DNA from: an archaeon
Lineage (GTDB): Archaea; Thermoproteota; Nitrososphaeria; Nitrososphaerales; Gagatemarchaeaceae
Direction of reading: 5' to 3'
NCBI GenBank assembly: GCA_021819105.1
Contig: JAKASK010000005.1
Location: forward strand, 38,072-102,071
Length of the DNA: 64,000 nucleotides
The translations under genes were made by a program, and so were the position numbers. Shown here one piece after another: positions 1 through 7,757 of the stretch. Within the stretch, counting starts at the first letter, position 1. Each line of letters begins with the position of its first letter. The notes below the pieces were generated by a model. It saw only the letters and a list, made by a program, of their open reading frames with translations. It was not told the DNA's origin and made no database searches.

Positions 1-236
1 TACCCCTCCGACACGATGTTCCTGACCCCCCTGAGCTTGGAGATGACGGAGCAGTAGGCCATGGTTGCGCCGAGGAGGCTGAAGTCCGCGGAAGTGTCCG
101 CCCTGTCAGCCAGCGGGACGTCCCTGGGGACCGCGTGGGCGGACTCCTGCAGCCTCAGCCACCCCATCCCCTCCAGCCCCTGGGCGATCGACGTCTTCCC
201 CGTCCCGGAAAAACCCTCGATGACGATGAATGTCAC
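1..236 (-). CDS. P-loop nucleotide kinase, partial (C-terminus beyond window)
   Basis: The reading frame begins at a GTG (complement 236) and runs off the left edge. Residues 3-15 read FIVIEGFSGTGKT, a Walker A loop placed as in thymidylate/deoxynucleoside kinases, followed by a strand-helix pattern with an arginine in VPRDVPLADRAD. This indicates an ATP-dependent kinase of the TMK/AAA_33 type. The substrate cannot be told because the C-terminal half is missing. A TATA element about 27 bases upstream makes the GTG a likely leaderless start. It lies upstream of nothing else in view; the prepilin peptidase on the same strand ends 45 bases before it. Confidence 0.6.
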   Translation of the reverse strand, partial: MTFIVIEGFSGTGKTSIAQGLEGMGWLRLQESAHAVPRDVPLADRADTSADFSLLGATMAYCSVISKLRGVRNIVSEG

Positions 237-260
237 AGCCGCGGCCAGCGTCTTGCGGCG

Positions 261-270
261 CGAATTTAAC
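261..270 (-). promoter_or_regulatory. TATA element for the P-loop kinase
   Basis: On the minus strand this reads GTTAAATTCG. Its centre is about 27 bases before the GTG at 236, the spacing expected for a leaderless archaeal transcript. Confidence 0.5.
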
Positions 271-281
271 CTGTCTTGTGT

Positions 282-899
282 CTAAGGGAGCGAAGCGAAG
301 ACGCCATAGTTCAACGCGATAAGATAGACCACGTAGGCCGCGTAGCCAATCCCAAGGTAGGCGACCGTCGGCACCCCGTACTTCACCTCCACCATGGCGT
401 CCGGCGCATTGGCAGCCACCACCTCGTCCCGGGCCACGTTCACATCGCCGCTCACTTCGGTCCTCGCTCCCCCCGCGATTATCGCCCTGGGGATCCAGCA
501 CTGCTCCTTCAGGAACCGGGCCATGGGGACCGTCTTCGTCCCTCGGGCGTTGCCGTTGCCCAACTCGTACCCGATGTGGCCCAGCGCCACCACTGCAGCC
601 GCCAGCAGCGGGATGAGGGGGGAGAGGACGTAGGGGTCGGCAGCTACCAGGGCTATGGCAATCCCGTCGGCCTGGCCCACATAGCCCAGTAGCGTGAAGC
701 CGACGGCGATGCCCCCGATTAGGGCGAGCTTGATCACGTAGAACCCGAGGTCAGGTGCTGCTCCTGCGTAGAACGAATACAGGATGTACCCGAAGCCGAT
801 GGCCGCAGGGATCCAGACCAGGTCGCTGACGGCCCTTTCCTTCACGTCCTGGTATGCGGCCGCTGCGAAGGATACGGCTATGAGCAGCTGGGCGTACAC
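282..899 (-). CDS. Prepilin peptidase, A24 family (PibD/FlaK type)
   Basis: A 205-residue polytopic membrane aspartyl protease that removes class III signal peptides from pilins or archaellins at the cytoplasmic face. The two catalytic aspartates of family A24 are visible: D18 in YQDVKERAVSDLVW near the first membrane segment, and D78 in GYVGQADG, a variant of the GxGD motif with Gln-Ala. Hydrophobic segments cover about residues 1-16, 29-45, 54-72, 80-105 and the C-terminus. A soluble insertion of about 60 residues precedes the last segment. The start is GTG. No pilin gene is adjacent, so the substrate (pilus, archaellum or sugar-binding assembly) is unknown. Confidence 0.8.
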   Translation of the reverse strand: MYAQLLIAVSFAAAAYQDVKERAVSDLVWIPAAIGFGYILYSFYAGAAPDLGFYVIKLALIGGIAVGFTLLGYVGQADGIAIALVAADPYVLSPLIPLLAAAVVALGHIGYELGNGNARGTKTVPMARFLKEQCWIPRAIIAGGARTEVSGDVNVARDEVVAANAPDAMVEVKYGVPTVAYLGIGYAAYVVYLIALNYGVFASLP

Positions 900-920
900 T
901 CCGTCTCCTCGTCCGCAGAC

Positions 921-931
921 CGCATTTAAGG
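921..931 (-). promoter_or_regulatory. TATA element for prepilin peptidase, overlapping the ligase stop codon
   Basis: The minus strand reads CCTTAAATGCG. The box is centred about 27 bases before the GTG at 899 and includes the TAA stop of the DNA ligase gene, so the ligase 3' end and this promoter share bases. Confidence 0.55.
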
Positions 932-2614
932 TGCAGAGGAGTCCTGGGCTCGGCGTGCATCCAGCTTGAGCTTCTGGCCGTCGAATATCTTCTCGACCTT
1001 CACCAGGTCGTCTATGTCTGCCGGGCCCTTGTCGGTCCTTATCCTCTTTATCCTCGGGAACCTCAGGGCGTACCCCCCGTCATGCCTTTCGCTCCTCTGG
1101 ATGCTGTCGAAGGCCACCTCGACCACTATCTCTGGCTTCACCTCCCGCCTGTAGCCGTGGTCAGCCACTGTGATCTCCTTCAGCCTCCTGGTCATCTCGC
1201 CGATCTCCGTGTCGGTCAGCCCGCTGTAGGCCTTCCCTACCGTCTTCAGCTCGTCCCCGTCCCTGACGGCGAAGGTGTAGTCCGAGATGACCCCTGCCCT
1301 CTTGCCGTGGCCGTACTCCGCAGCCACTATCACGACGTCGAGGGTGTCCAGCTCCTCCTTCAGCTTCACCCACCCCGATCCGCGCTTCCCCATGCCGTAG
1401 AGGCTCTCCGGGTCCTTCACCACGAGGCCTTCGTATCCCAGGTCCCTACTCCTCCTGAAGGCAGCCTGCACCTCTTCCTCTGTCTTCACGTCGAAGGTCT
1501 CAGCGGTCTTCGCCTCCGTGCCGGCGACAATCGAACGCAGCAGCTCCCTCCTCTCTGACAGGGGGAGGCCCACCGTCTCCCTACCGTCCAGCAGCAGGAC
1601 GTCGAAGGCGAAGTAGGTTACGGGGGCGTTCTTCGCCGCCTCTTCGAAGCCCTCCATCCTCCTGAGCCTCCGCTGGAGGAGCTGGAAGGGGAGCGGGCGG
1701 CCCCCGGCGAAGGGGACGGCCTCGCCGTCGAGGATGAACTCTCCCTTCGCATCCTCGAAAGCGGCGACGATCTCAGGGAAGGTGGACGTTATCTCCTCAA
1801 GCCTCCGGGAGAAGACCTTGACCACCCTCCCAGACCTGTGGACCTGGGCCCTGATGCCGTCGTACTTGTACTCGGCATAGACCTGCCTCCCGAAGTGCTC
1901 TGCGATTTCAGCCGCGGTGGCGAACGGCTCCGCTAGCATGAAGTTCACCGGCCTGAACGGGACCATCTGCACTTCGGCCGCCTTGCCGCTCGCCGCCACG
2001 CGGGCGAAGGTCCCCATGTCCCCTAGCAACATGTGCCCCCTGGCTGCGGCCTCCTCAGACAGGCCGTAGGCGTCGGCTATGGCCTCCTCGAGCAGCCCCG
2101 AGACCATCCCTGTCCTCATTTCGCCCGTCAGGACCTTGACGATGTACTTCCCTTCCAGGGGAGTGGCCGCCAGCAGCAGGGACTTCAATATGCCCCGCTT
2201 CGCGGCCGAAGACCCCTTGCCCTTGGTCGAACGGAGCCTCGCAAAGGCGTCGTCCACGGCTGCGAGGGTCAGCTCCTCGCTGAAGAGCGTCTGCTCCTTC
2301 TTCTCCCCCAGGAGCTCCTCGGCGACCTCCCCCAGGTCCCCGTGCCTCAGGTAGACCTTCGACACATCTGACTCGCTGGCTCCGGTCACCCCGCGCAACA
2401 CGTCGAGGAGGGTCGAGTACCCGACCTGAGCCTCGTCCCTGCTCCCCCTCTCAGAGGACCTCCCTGACACGATTCGCGCAGCCACCTCGGCGTCTCGTGG
2501 CTGGAGCCCCTTCAGGACCTCGGCGACGAGCGCAACCTTCTCGTTCTTGCTCGAGGTCGCCCTGACCTTCTCCAGCGCCTCGGCCAGCCTGATGAACGGG
2601 ACGCTTCTCTTCAA
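926..2614 (-). CDS. lig: ATP-dependent DNA ligase (archaeal LigB/Lig1 type)
   Basis: A 562-residue replicative ligase that seals nicks in DNA with ATP. The DNA-binding N-terminal domain covers roughly residues 1-215. The adenylation domain starts at the motif EYKYDGIRAQ, where K250 is the lysine that takes AMP. Motifs FSRRLEEIT (III-like), LDGEAV, YEGLVVKDP and WVKLKEE follow in order, and the OB-fold domain occupies about the last 130 residues. Length and order match archaeal and eukaryotic ligase I. It overlaps rimI by four bases (ATGA), so the two genes are translationally coupled and share the promoter upstream of rimI. Confidence 0.95.
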   Translation of the reverse strand: MKRSVPFIRLAEALEKVRATSSKNEKVALVAEVLKGLQPRDAEVAARIVSGRSSERGSRDEAQVGYSTLLDVLRGVTGASESDVSKVYLRHGDLGEVAEELLGEKKEQTLFSEELTLAAVDDAFARLRSTKGKGSSAAKRGILKSLLLAATPLEGKYIVKVLTGEMRTGMVSGLLEEAIADAYGLSEEAAARGHMLLGDMGTFARVAASGKAAEVQMVPFRPVNFMLAEPFATAAEIAEHFGRQVYAEYKYDGIRAQVHRSGRVVKVFSRRLEEITSTFPEIVAAFEDAKGEFILDGEAVPFAGGRPLPFQLLQRRLRRMEGFEEAAKNAPVTYFAFDVLLLDGRETVGLPLSERRELLRSIVAGTEAKTAETFDVKTEEEVQAAFRRSRDLGYEGLVVKDPESLYGMGKRGSGWVKLKEELDTLDVVIVAAEYGHGKRAGVISDYTFAVRDGDELKTVGKAYSGLTDTEIGEMTRRLKEITVADHGYRREVKPEIVVEVAFDSIQRSERHDGGYALRFPRIKRIRTDKGPADIDDLVKVEKIFDGQKLKLDARRAQDSSAP

Positions 2615-3111
2615 TGGCCCACGGGCGTAGCCATTACCAGTGCGGCTTCCCCGTCCTTGTAATACGCCTCCAGCCGCCCCGAGGTCTTGTATCCGAGCTT
2701 CAGGTACAGGTTGATTGCCTCCTGGTTTGATACCCTGACCTCGAGGTACGACTCCGTCGCACCCCTCGCTGCCATGGCCTCCTGCGCCTTCCGCATCAGG
2801 AACGACCCGATCCCCTTCCCCCGATGCTGCTCGCTCACCGCTATCGACACGATGTGCCCCTTCCTGGACAGCCCAAGCTTCTTCAGGTGCGAGAAGCCGT
2901 ACTCCATCCGCGCCATGACGTATCCGACGATGGCGCCCCCCACTTCGGCCACCAGGAACGCCTCAGGGAACTCCGCCAGTATCTCGTAGTAGAAGTAGTC
3001 CGAGTAGTGCTCAGGCAGCGTCTCTGCGTTTATCCTTATGACCGCGGGCACGTCGCCCCCCTCGCACCCCCTGACCTGATAGTCGCCCACCCTCCCGACG
3101 ATGGCCTGCAA
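2611..3111 (-). CDS. rimI: Ribosomal-protein-alanine N-acetyltransferase-like GNAT (RimI/Ard1)
   Basis: A 166-residue GNAT enzyme that transfers acetyl from acetyl-CoA to protein N-termini. The acetyl-CoA loop is seen as VSEQHRGKGIGSFLM, and the following NQEAINLYLKLGYKTSGR is the usual RimI/Naa10 C-terminal part. Archaeal homologues acetylate Ser/Ala/Met N-termini rather than only ribosomal proteins; which applies here cannot be read from the sequence. It is the first gene of a two-gene operon with DNA ligase, read from a TATA element about 28 bases before the ATG and divergent from the next gene. Confidence 0.85.
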   Translation of the reverse strand: MQAIVGRVGDYQVRGCEGGDVPAVIRINAETLPEHYSDYFYYEILAEFPEAFLVAEVGGAIVGYVMARMEYGFSHLKKLGLSRKGHIVSIAVSEQHRGKGIGSFLMRKAQEAMAARGATESYLEVRVSNQEAINLYLKLGYKTSGRLEAYYKDGEAALVMATPVGH

Positions 3112-3135
3112 CTGCTGTCCCAGGTGCTCCGAGGT

Positions 3136-3171
3136 TGGTTAAACATTGCTCGCTCTTGCGACAGCTTATTA
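3136..3171. promoter_or_regulatory. Divergent promoters of rimI-lig and the M50-like gene
   Basis: Two separate TATA elements are seen. GTTAAACA (about 3137-3144, used on the minus strand) is about 28 bases from the rimI ATG. CTTATTA (3165-3171, plus strand) is about 28 bases from the TTG at 3197. Both spacings fit leaderless mRNAs. Confidence 0.5.
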
Positions 3172-3196
3172 CCCGTAGGAGTCGGCCTTCGTTCGC

Positions 3197-4309
3197 TTGT
3201 CAGGCACCCCTGCAGACCCCGAGAAGCTCGTCGCTGGGCTCTTCAGGATAGAGGAGTCCTTCGCCCTTCCCGACGGCGAGCTGGAGTTCCGGGTCGCCTA
3301 CGGCGAAGAGACGAAGCGGAAGTTCGAACTGCTCAAGGGACGAGTCGCGCCCCTCGGCTTGAGGCCGGAGCTCACGGGCTCGGCAGAGGAGTGCGTACTT
3401 ACGCTCAGGAGGACAGAAGCTGCCAAGAAGAAGCTCTCTCGGCTCCCGGTGATCTTCGCACTGTTCACAACCGTCGCGGTCGTCGTCTCGGCCCTGCTCC
3501 AGGAGGGGGTGTATCAGGAACTGGTGCCTTCCTGGCCCTACTACCCCACGCTCCTGGCGTTCGGCCTTTCTGTCGCAGTCCTCCTGGGGGCCCACGAGCT
3601 TGGCCAGCGGCTCATGGCCAGGGCAAGGGACGCGGGCCGCGCCAACAGCTACTGGATCCCCGGCGTCCCCTTCATCCCGCCCTTCCTCCCCTCACTCGGC
3701 TTCGCAACCTCACAGCGGGAGCCCGCGCTCAACAGGGACAGCCTCTTCGACACCGTCCTGGCCGGTCCCCTGGTCATGCTTGCTTTCGCAGTCCTCCTGG
3801 CTGCGGTGGGGGACGTCACCGCCGTGCAGTCGTCCGTCCCGTTCGCAAGCACAAACCTGATCAACTCCACGGTGGTGATCAACGCCAACGCGATACAGCT
3901 GGCCATCGGGACGGTGCTGGGTCAGTTCGCGCATCCCATCGCATCCGGCTACATCGCCGTGTCCCCGCTCGAAGACGGGGCGGTCGTAGGGTTCATCCTC
4001 GTGTTCCTCTCGCTCCTCCCGATGGCGTCCTACGACGGCGGGATCCTTGCGACCGTCGCCTGGGGCCAGAAGGCAGCGAGGGCGGCGAGCTACGTGTCGA
4101 TCCTCGCTCTGCTCGTCCTCGACACCTGGACCTACTGGGGAATCGCGGTGATAGTGCTGCTTCTTGTGGGGAGGCCCTACCAGCTTAAGCTTGAAGACGA
4201 GGTGTCGCCGCTGTCGGCGTCGAGGAAGTGGCTCTTCGCAGGGATGATCGTGCTGGCCTTCCTCTGTCTTCCGATCCCTCACAACATCGCGACGCTGCCC
4301 CTACGCTGA
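3197..4309 (+). CDS. Site-2-protease-like membrane protein (M50 family, HExxH altered)
   Basis: A 370-residue polytopic protein. The first 80 residues are a soluble domain; membrane segments start near residue 84. The place of the zinc motif reads GAHELGQRLM (H133, E134, then Gln137 instead of the second His). The C-terminal M50 motif is LPMASYDGGIL, where the usual Leu-Asp-Gly-Gly has Tyr for Leu and keeps the Asp. Between them lies a region with FIPPFLPSLGFATSQREP, like plant EGY and archaeal S2P relatives. With the second zinc-binding His replaced by Gln the protein may be proteolytically inactive. Start TTG chosen from TATA spacing. Confidence 0.65.
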   Translation: MSGTPADPEKLVAGLFRIEESFALPDGELEFRVAYGEETKRKFELLKGRVAPLGLRPELTGSAEECVLTLRRTEAAKKKLSRLPVIFALFTTVAVVVSALLQEGVYQELVPSWPYYPTLLAFGLSVAVLLGAHELGQRLMARARDAGRANSYWIPGVPFIPPFLPSLGFATSQREPALNRDSLFDTVLAGPLVMLAFAVLLAAVGDVTAVQSSVPFASTNLINSTVVINANAIQLAIGTVLGQFAHPIASGYIAVSPLEDGAVVGFILVFLSLLPMASYDGGILATVAWGQKAARAASYVSILALLVLDTWTYWGIAVIVLLLVGRPYQLKLEDEVSPLSASRKWLFAGMIVLAFLCLPIPHNIATLPLR

Positions 4310-5392
4310 CTCGAGTAGGCACTCGGCAGCCCGGGGGACCACGTTGACCTTCCCAGACCTGCCCACCCTGTTCAGTATCCTCCCCACCGCCTCCCCCGAG
4401 CCCTTCGCCGTCGCGAACCCCAGCTTGGAGCTGGCGTAGGTCTCGGGGAGCCCGGAGAGTAGAAGGACGTCGTACTCCTCCTTGAGCTTGTTCAGATAGA
4501 ACACGTCCTCTATCCCCTCCACGTACCTTTCTCTCCTCCCCTCGCCCATCCTCCCGCTGACGAGCATCTCGAGCGCGGTGGATCCGACCCCTTCCGCGCA
4601 CTCGGCTATGAGAAGCACCGACCCCCCCTTTCTGACCCCGTCGATGACGTTCCATACTCCTCTGATGGCCGACGAAAGCGTGTCGTCGTACCCCGCCCCT
4701 CCGCTCCCGATGACGATCCCCCTCGCCGGGGCGAGCGAGGTCTTCGCAAACGCGTTCTTGATGGCGTCGAAGGGCGCGTCTTCCAAGGCCGCCCTCGGTC
4801 TGCCCCCCCTCGGCACCACGGTCACGAACCTGGCTTCCGGTATCTTCTCGGCGAGACCCTCCATGGCTTCGTAGGCGTCGGTCTTCTGGAAGGGGCTCGG
4901 CTCCATCTCCTTCCTCGGTCCGAGCGCCGCCTTCGCCCTGGCTATCCAGTTCAAGCATGCCTCGCTCCTCGCGTCCATCAGGCCGAACAACGGGTCAGGG
5001 CGGGCTGACCCGAGGAAGAGCTTGGCACCCCCTCCCGTGAGCTCCTGGGAGTAGACGGGCTCAGCGCCGTCCTCCGGGCGAAGAGGCGGGGGGAGGGTGG
5101 TGACCTTTCCCTTGAGCTGGGGGACCGCGCCCTCGACGCGCCTGGGGGCGGCGGAAAACAGCTGGATGTCTTGGCGGTCCACAAGCGCAGGTGCGAGCGA
5201 CTTCATGACTTCGAGGGTCGCCGGGGTCGCGTCGCAGATGAACAACCTGGACGAACCCTTCGCGACTTCGCCGACCCTCTCCAGGTCGAGGGCCCCGCCC
5301 TCCTGGGGAAGGTCCAGAACCGCCCCCAGGTTCTCCGCCTGTATTGTGATGAGGGTCTCCACGCCCCCATAGGGGATCCACAGCTCCGGCAT
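4301..5392 (-). CDS. LarA-like (DUF2088, lactate racemase domain) protein
   Basis: The 363-residue product starts MPELWIPYGG and has the two-lobed layout of the lactate-racemase/DUF2088 family. A C-terminal GGSVLLIAECAEGVG block resembles the family's conserved Cys-Glu-Gly segment. The true LarA enzyme needs a nickel-pincer nucleotide bound by Lys/His residues. I do not recognise the DHxHR-like histidine motif, so racemase activity is doubtful and the substrate is unknown. The ATG at 5392 is preferred over one at 5401 because it lies about 29 bases from the TATA element shared with pyrE. The 3' end overlaps the M50-like gene by nine bases. Confidence 0.55.
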   Translation of the reverse strand: MPELWIPYGGVETLITIQAENLGAVLDLPQEGGALDLERVGEVAKGSSRLFICDATPATLEVMKSLAPALVDRQDIQLFSAAPRRVEGAVPQLKGKVTTLPPPLRPEDGAEPVYSQELTGGGAKLFLGSARPDPLFGLMDARSEACLNWIARAKAALGPRKEMEPSPFQKTDAYEAMEGLAEKIPEARFVTVVPRGGRPRAALEDAPFDAIKNAFAKTSLAPARGIVIGSGGAGYDDTLSSAIRGVWNVIDGVRKGGSVLLIAECAEGVGSTALEMLVSGRMGEGRRERYVEGIEDVFYLNKLKEEYDVLLLSGLPETYASSKLGFATAKGSGEAVGRILNRVGRSGKVNVVPRAAECLLESA

Positions 5393-5416
5393 GTCCAACA
5401 TCTTCCCTCAGAGTTA

Positions 5417-5425
5417 GTTTTTAAG
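5417..5425. promoter_or_regulatory. Single TATA element between LarA-like gene and pyrE, possibly bidirectional
   Basis: The sequence GTTTTTAAG is the only A/T run in the 55-base gap. Its centre (about 5421) is about 27 bases before the pyrE ATG (5448) on the plus strand and about 29 bases before the ATG at 5392 on the minus strand. Confidence 0.5.
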
Positions 5426-5447
5426 CGCAAGACCCACGCCAGCCTCC

Positions 5448-6068
5448 ATGGCCTGGCGGAAGCGGAGCTCGCGGCTCAATGAACTTGCGGAAGGACTGGT
5501 GAAGGTGGGTGCCCTGCAGTTCGGCACCTTCTCCCTCCCTGGCGGCAAGGACAGCTCCTACTACGTGAACCTGAGGGGCCTCCCTAGCTACCCGGGCGTC
5601 TACGGCCTGGCGGTCCAAGCGATCGCAGACGTGATCTCGAAGAAGGTCCCCAAGGCGGACGCCGTCTGCGCGACGCCTCTGACGGGACTCATCTTCGCGT
5701 CCCCGGTCGCGGTCGCCCTGAAGAAGCCCCTGGTCTACACAAGGATGGAGAAGCAAGACAACGAAAGGCTGGTCGAAGGCGAGGTGAGGCCGGGGTGGAA
5801 CGTGGTGGTGGTAGGGGACCTTACTACTTCTGGAAGGACGGTCATGAGCGCAGCCGAGGCAATCAAGGACGAGGGAGGGGAGGTGAGCGCCGCGGTGGTC
5901 CTGATCGACCGGCTTGAGGGCGCGAGGGAGAAGCTGAGCAAGAGGGGGATAGCGCTCCACGCGGTCACCGACATGATTGAGCTCGCGGACACCCTGCACT
6001 CCATGGAGCTGATCACCAAGGACAACCTCAAGGCGATAACAAAGTCCGTCGGCCGACGCGCCCCCTGA
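5448..6068 (+). CDS. pyrE: Orotate phosphoribosyltransferase
   Basis: A 206-residue enzyme joining orotate to PRPP to make OMP in pyrimidine synthesis. It shows the N-terminal FGTFSLPGGKDSSYYVNLR segment that binds orotate and the PRPP loop VVVVGDLTTSGRT (about 123-135), with the acidic pair usual for type I phosphoribosyltransferases changed to Gly-Asp. YTRMEKQDNERLVEG is the flexible catalytic loop. The ATG lies about 27 bases after the TATA element, so the transcript is probably leaderless. No other pyr gene is adjacent. Confidence 0.9.
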   Translation: MAWRKRSSRLNELAEGLVKVGALQFGTFSLPGGKDSSYYVNLRGLPSYPGVYGLAVQAIADVISKKVPKADAVCATPLTGLIFASPVAVALKKPLVYTRMEKQDNERLVEGEVRPGWNVVVVGDLTTSGRTVMSAAEAIKDEGGEVSAAVVLIDRLEGAREKLSKRGIALHAVTDMIELADTLHSMELITKDNLKAITKSVGRRAP

Positions 6069-6093
6069 AACCCCGGCCGGGGGGAGCCTAGGT

Positions 6094-6545
6094 TTGTTCA
6101 GGGTCAGTAGGCTGGAGGCCCTCAGGACCGACAGCGCCGCATTCGGGAGCTCCTACTAGGAAGAGTTCCGATACCCCCAGGAGGTATGGGAGAGCAGGAT
6201 CAAGGACTGCCTCTTCGCGATGTCGGGGGACCGGCCGGTGGGGATGATCAGCCTGGCCTTCAACGAGAGGGTCAAGACGAGGCATGTGGCCAACATCTAC
6301 GGGTTCTACGTTTCGCCTGCGGCCCGAGGGAGGGGGATCGGGATGTCCGTGCTGAAAGCGGCCGTTTCGCTTGCCAGGAGGAACAAGGGCATCGTCAAAG
6401 TGCGGCCAAGCGTCAATCCCCGCTTTCGGGCTGCGTCGTCGCTCTACGAGGAAGCAGGGTCCGGGGTCACCGGCGCGGCCAGGAGGGAGCTGAAGGTGGG
6501 AGCAGGTTCTACGACATGCTGAACATGGAGCTTCAGGTCAGGTAG
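6094..6545 (+). pseudogene. GNAT acetyltransferase, inactivated by a stop and a frameshift
   Basis: From a TTG at 6094 the frame encodes LFRVSRLEALRTDS, then a TAG at 6157-6159 interrupts a typical GNAT N-terminus. The same frame goes on through the acetyl-CoA motif SPAARGRGIGMSV (about 6313-6351) and LYEEAG. Near 6498-6504 the coding sense moves to the -1 frame, which continues SRFYDMLNMELQVR to a TAG at 6543-6545, the usual C-terminus of this acetyltransferase type. Two independent lesions in one 450-base gene indicate a decayed gene. A shorter product from the ATG at 6220 would lack the N-terminal strands. Confidence 0.75.
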
Positions 6546-6571
6546 CGGGACAAATGGGGAAGAGGAACCTC

Positions 6572-7129
6572 TCAGTACACCATGAGGTTCTTCTCTTCGA
6601 GGGTGACGTGCAGGTTGTTGACAGCTCTGTAGACTTCACTTTCCTTCTTGGCGCCCGTGCAGACCAGCTTCCCTGACGCGAAGAGGAGGATCACTGTCTT
6701 GGGGTCTGCCATCCTGTGTATGAGGCCCGGGAACTGCTCAGGCTCGTACATGGACTTTGGAAGGACCCTGGCCGCTTCTTCGAGGTGAACCTTCCCTCCC
6801 AGGCTGGCCGAGGCCACGATGTTCTGGATCTCCACCACCGCTTCGTTCTTGATGGGGATCTTCCCTTTCTTGAGCTGCCTGACCACTTCTTCGACCGCCT
6901 TCCTTGCCTGCTCCTCCGACTTCGCGCCGGTGCAGACCATCTTCCCCGAGCTGAAGATCAGGGTCGCGGTCTTCGGGTTCCTGAGCCTGAACACCAGGCC
7001 CGGAAACTGGTCAGGGTGGTACTCGACTGTGACGAAGTTCTTGGTGATGAGGTTCAGGTCTACTGTCTGGTTGATGGACGCCGAAGCGACCACGTTCTCA
7101 ATGCTGACTATGGCTTTTGTCTGTGGCAT
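6572..7129 (-). CDS. tbp: TATA-box-binding protein
   Basis: A 185-residue general transcription factor that binds the TATA box and recruits TFB and RNA polymerase. Two imperfect direct repeats of about 90 residues are seen, each with the pattern IVASAS, then PDQFPGLVFR or PEQFPGLIHR, then FSSGKMVCTGAK or FASGKLVCTGAK. The short tail NLMVY is less acidic than in many archaeal TBPs. The ATG at 7129 is about 24-36 bases from a doubled TATA sequence, so the mRNA is probably leaderless and the gene may regulate itself. Confidence 0.97.
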   Translation of the reverse strand: MPQTKAIVSIENVVASASINQTVDLNLITKNFVTVEYHPDQFPGLVFRLRNPKTATLIFSSGKMVCTGAKSEEQARKAVEEVVRQLKKGKIPIKNEAVVEIQNIVASASLGGKVHLEEAARVLPKSMYEPEQFPGLIHRMADPKTVILLFASGKLVCTGAKKESEVYRAVNNLHVTLEEKNLMVY

Positions 7130-7151
7130 TCGTGGCTGGGCGAATTCTCTC

Positions 7152-7175
7152 AGTATTTAAAGGAGTATTTAAAGG
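7152..7175 (-). promoter_or_regulatory. Tandem TATA repeat in front of tbp
   Basis: The 12-base unit AGTATTTAAAGG (plus strand) occurs twice, end to end and identical, at 7152-7163 and 7164-7175. Each copy contains TATTTAAA. The near copy is centred about 28 bases from the tbp ATG and the far copy 12 bases farther, so two preinitiation positions or a TBP-autoregulation site are possible. Confidence 0.7.
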
Positions 7176-7463
7176 CGGGAAGGAGGGACTGGTAACTTGG
7201 CGGCCTACCGGGTGGCAGAAACCCTCCGTTACCAAGTCAGCTGACTACGAAGACCATGCCTACCAGGGACTCGCTTTTTGGAGAAGATGACTCGGCCGCG
7301 GATGGCCAAGCTGCCCGAACAAGGCAAACTGAAGAGCTCGAAACCTCTCCTGCAAGGAGCCAACGCCAAGGCTCCATCGAAAGCGGGATGGCGCTCGCCG
7401 GTGTGCTGGCGCCTGTCTTCCTAAACTTCCAAGGACTGGTCCCACAAATCAGCGAGACTTATC
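7176..7463. other. Intergenic region without a supported gene
   Basis: About 290 bases between tbp and a small membrane protein gene. An imperfect inverted repeat (GGTAAC near 7194 and GTTACC near 7229, with matching flanks) may form a hairpin. An open frame from 7256 gives a low-complexity hydrophilic product without a recognisable fold or promoter, and is not called. Confidence 0.4.
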
Positions 7464-7742
7464 TTGGCGACTCCGGACGCCCATGTCATGACCCGCCGTA
7501 GGGGCATAGGCGCCCTCCTCGTGGTGGCCATCATAGCGACCGTGTTCGCCGCCTCCGGGCTCGTCGCCGCCGTCTACGAGTTCGGCAGGGCGGGCTACTG
7601 GTGCAGCGTGCCGCAGCCACTCGACCACCCGCTCATCTGCGCGGACACCCAGCGGCTCGCCGCAGGGACCGCCATTGTCGGGGTGATAGGGACGCTCGTG
7701 GCTCTGTTCGCCTGGATCTGGGTCCGGGAAGAATACAGCTGA
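7464..7742 (+). CDS. Small two-segment membrane protein, unknown
   Basis: The product (92 residues from TTG 7464, or 84 from ATG 7488) has two membrane segments, about GIGALLVVAIIATVFAASGLVAAVY and AAGTAIVGVIGTLVALFAWIW, joined by an outer loop with two cysteines (WCSVP and LICADT) that could form a disulphide. It ends WVREEYS. I do not recognise the family. The signal peptidase gene converges on it 15 bases away. The choice between TTG and ATG is open; no clear TATA box settles it. Confidence 0.5.
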   Translation: MATPDAHVMTRRRGIGALLVVAIIATVFAASGLVAAVYEFGRAGYWCSVPQPLDHPLICADTQRLAAGTAIVGVIGTLVALFAWIWVREEYS

Positions 7743-7757
7743 CCGTCCGCGGCTTTG

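Noticed and set aside
2824..4188. Open frame of about 450 codons covering rimI antisense and the M50-like gene
   Set aside because: Composition is Arg/Pro/Gly-rich without any fold, and both covered genes have clear homology in their own frames.
6157..6159. In-frame TAG read as pyrrolysine in the acetyltransferase
   Set aside because: A second lesion (frameshift) lies in the same gene and TAG serves as a normal stop elsewhere in the window, for example after cytochrome b; decay is the simpler reading.
7256..7501. Possible small gene upstream of the two-segment membrane protein
   Set aside because: Low-complexity hydrophilic product, no TATA box at suitable distance and no recognised domain.
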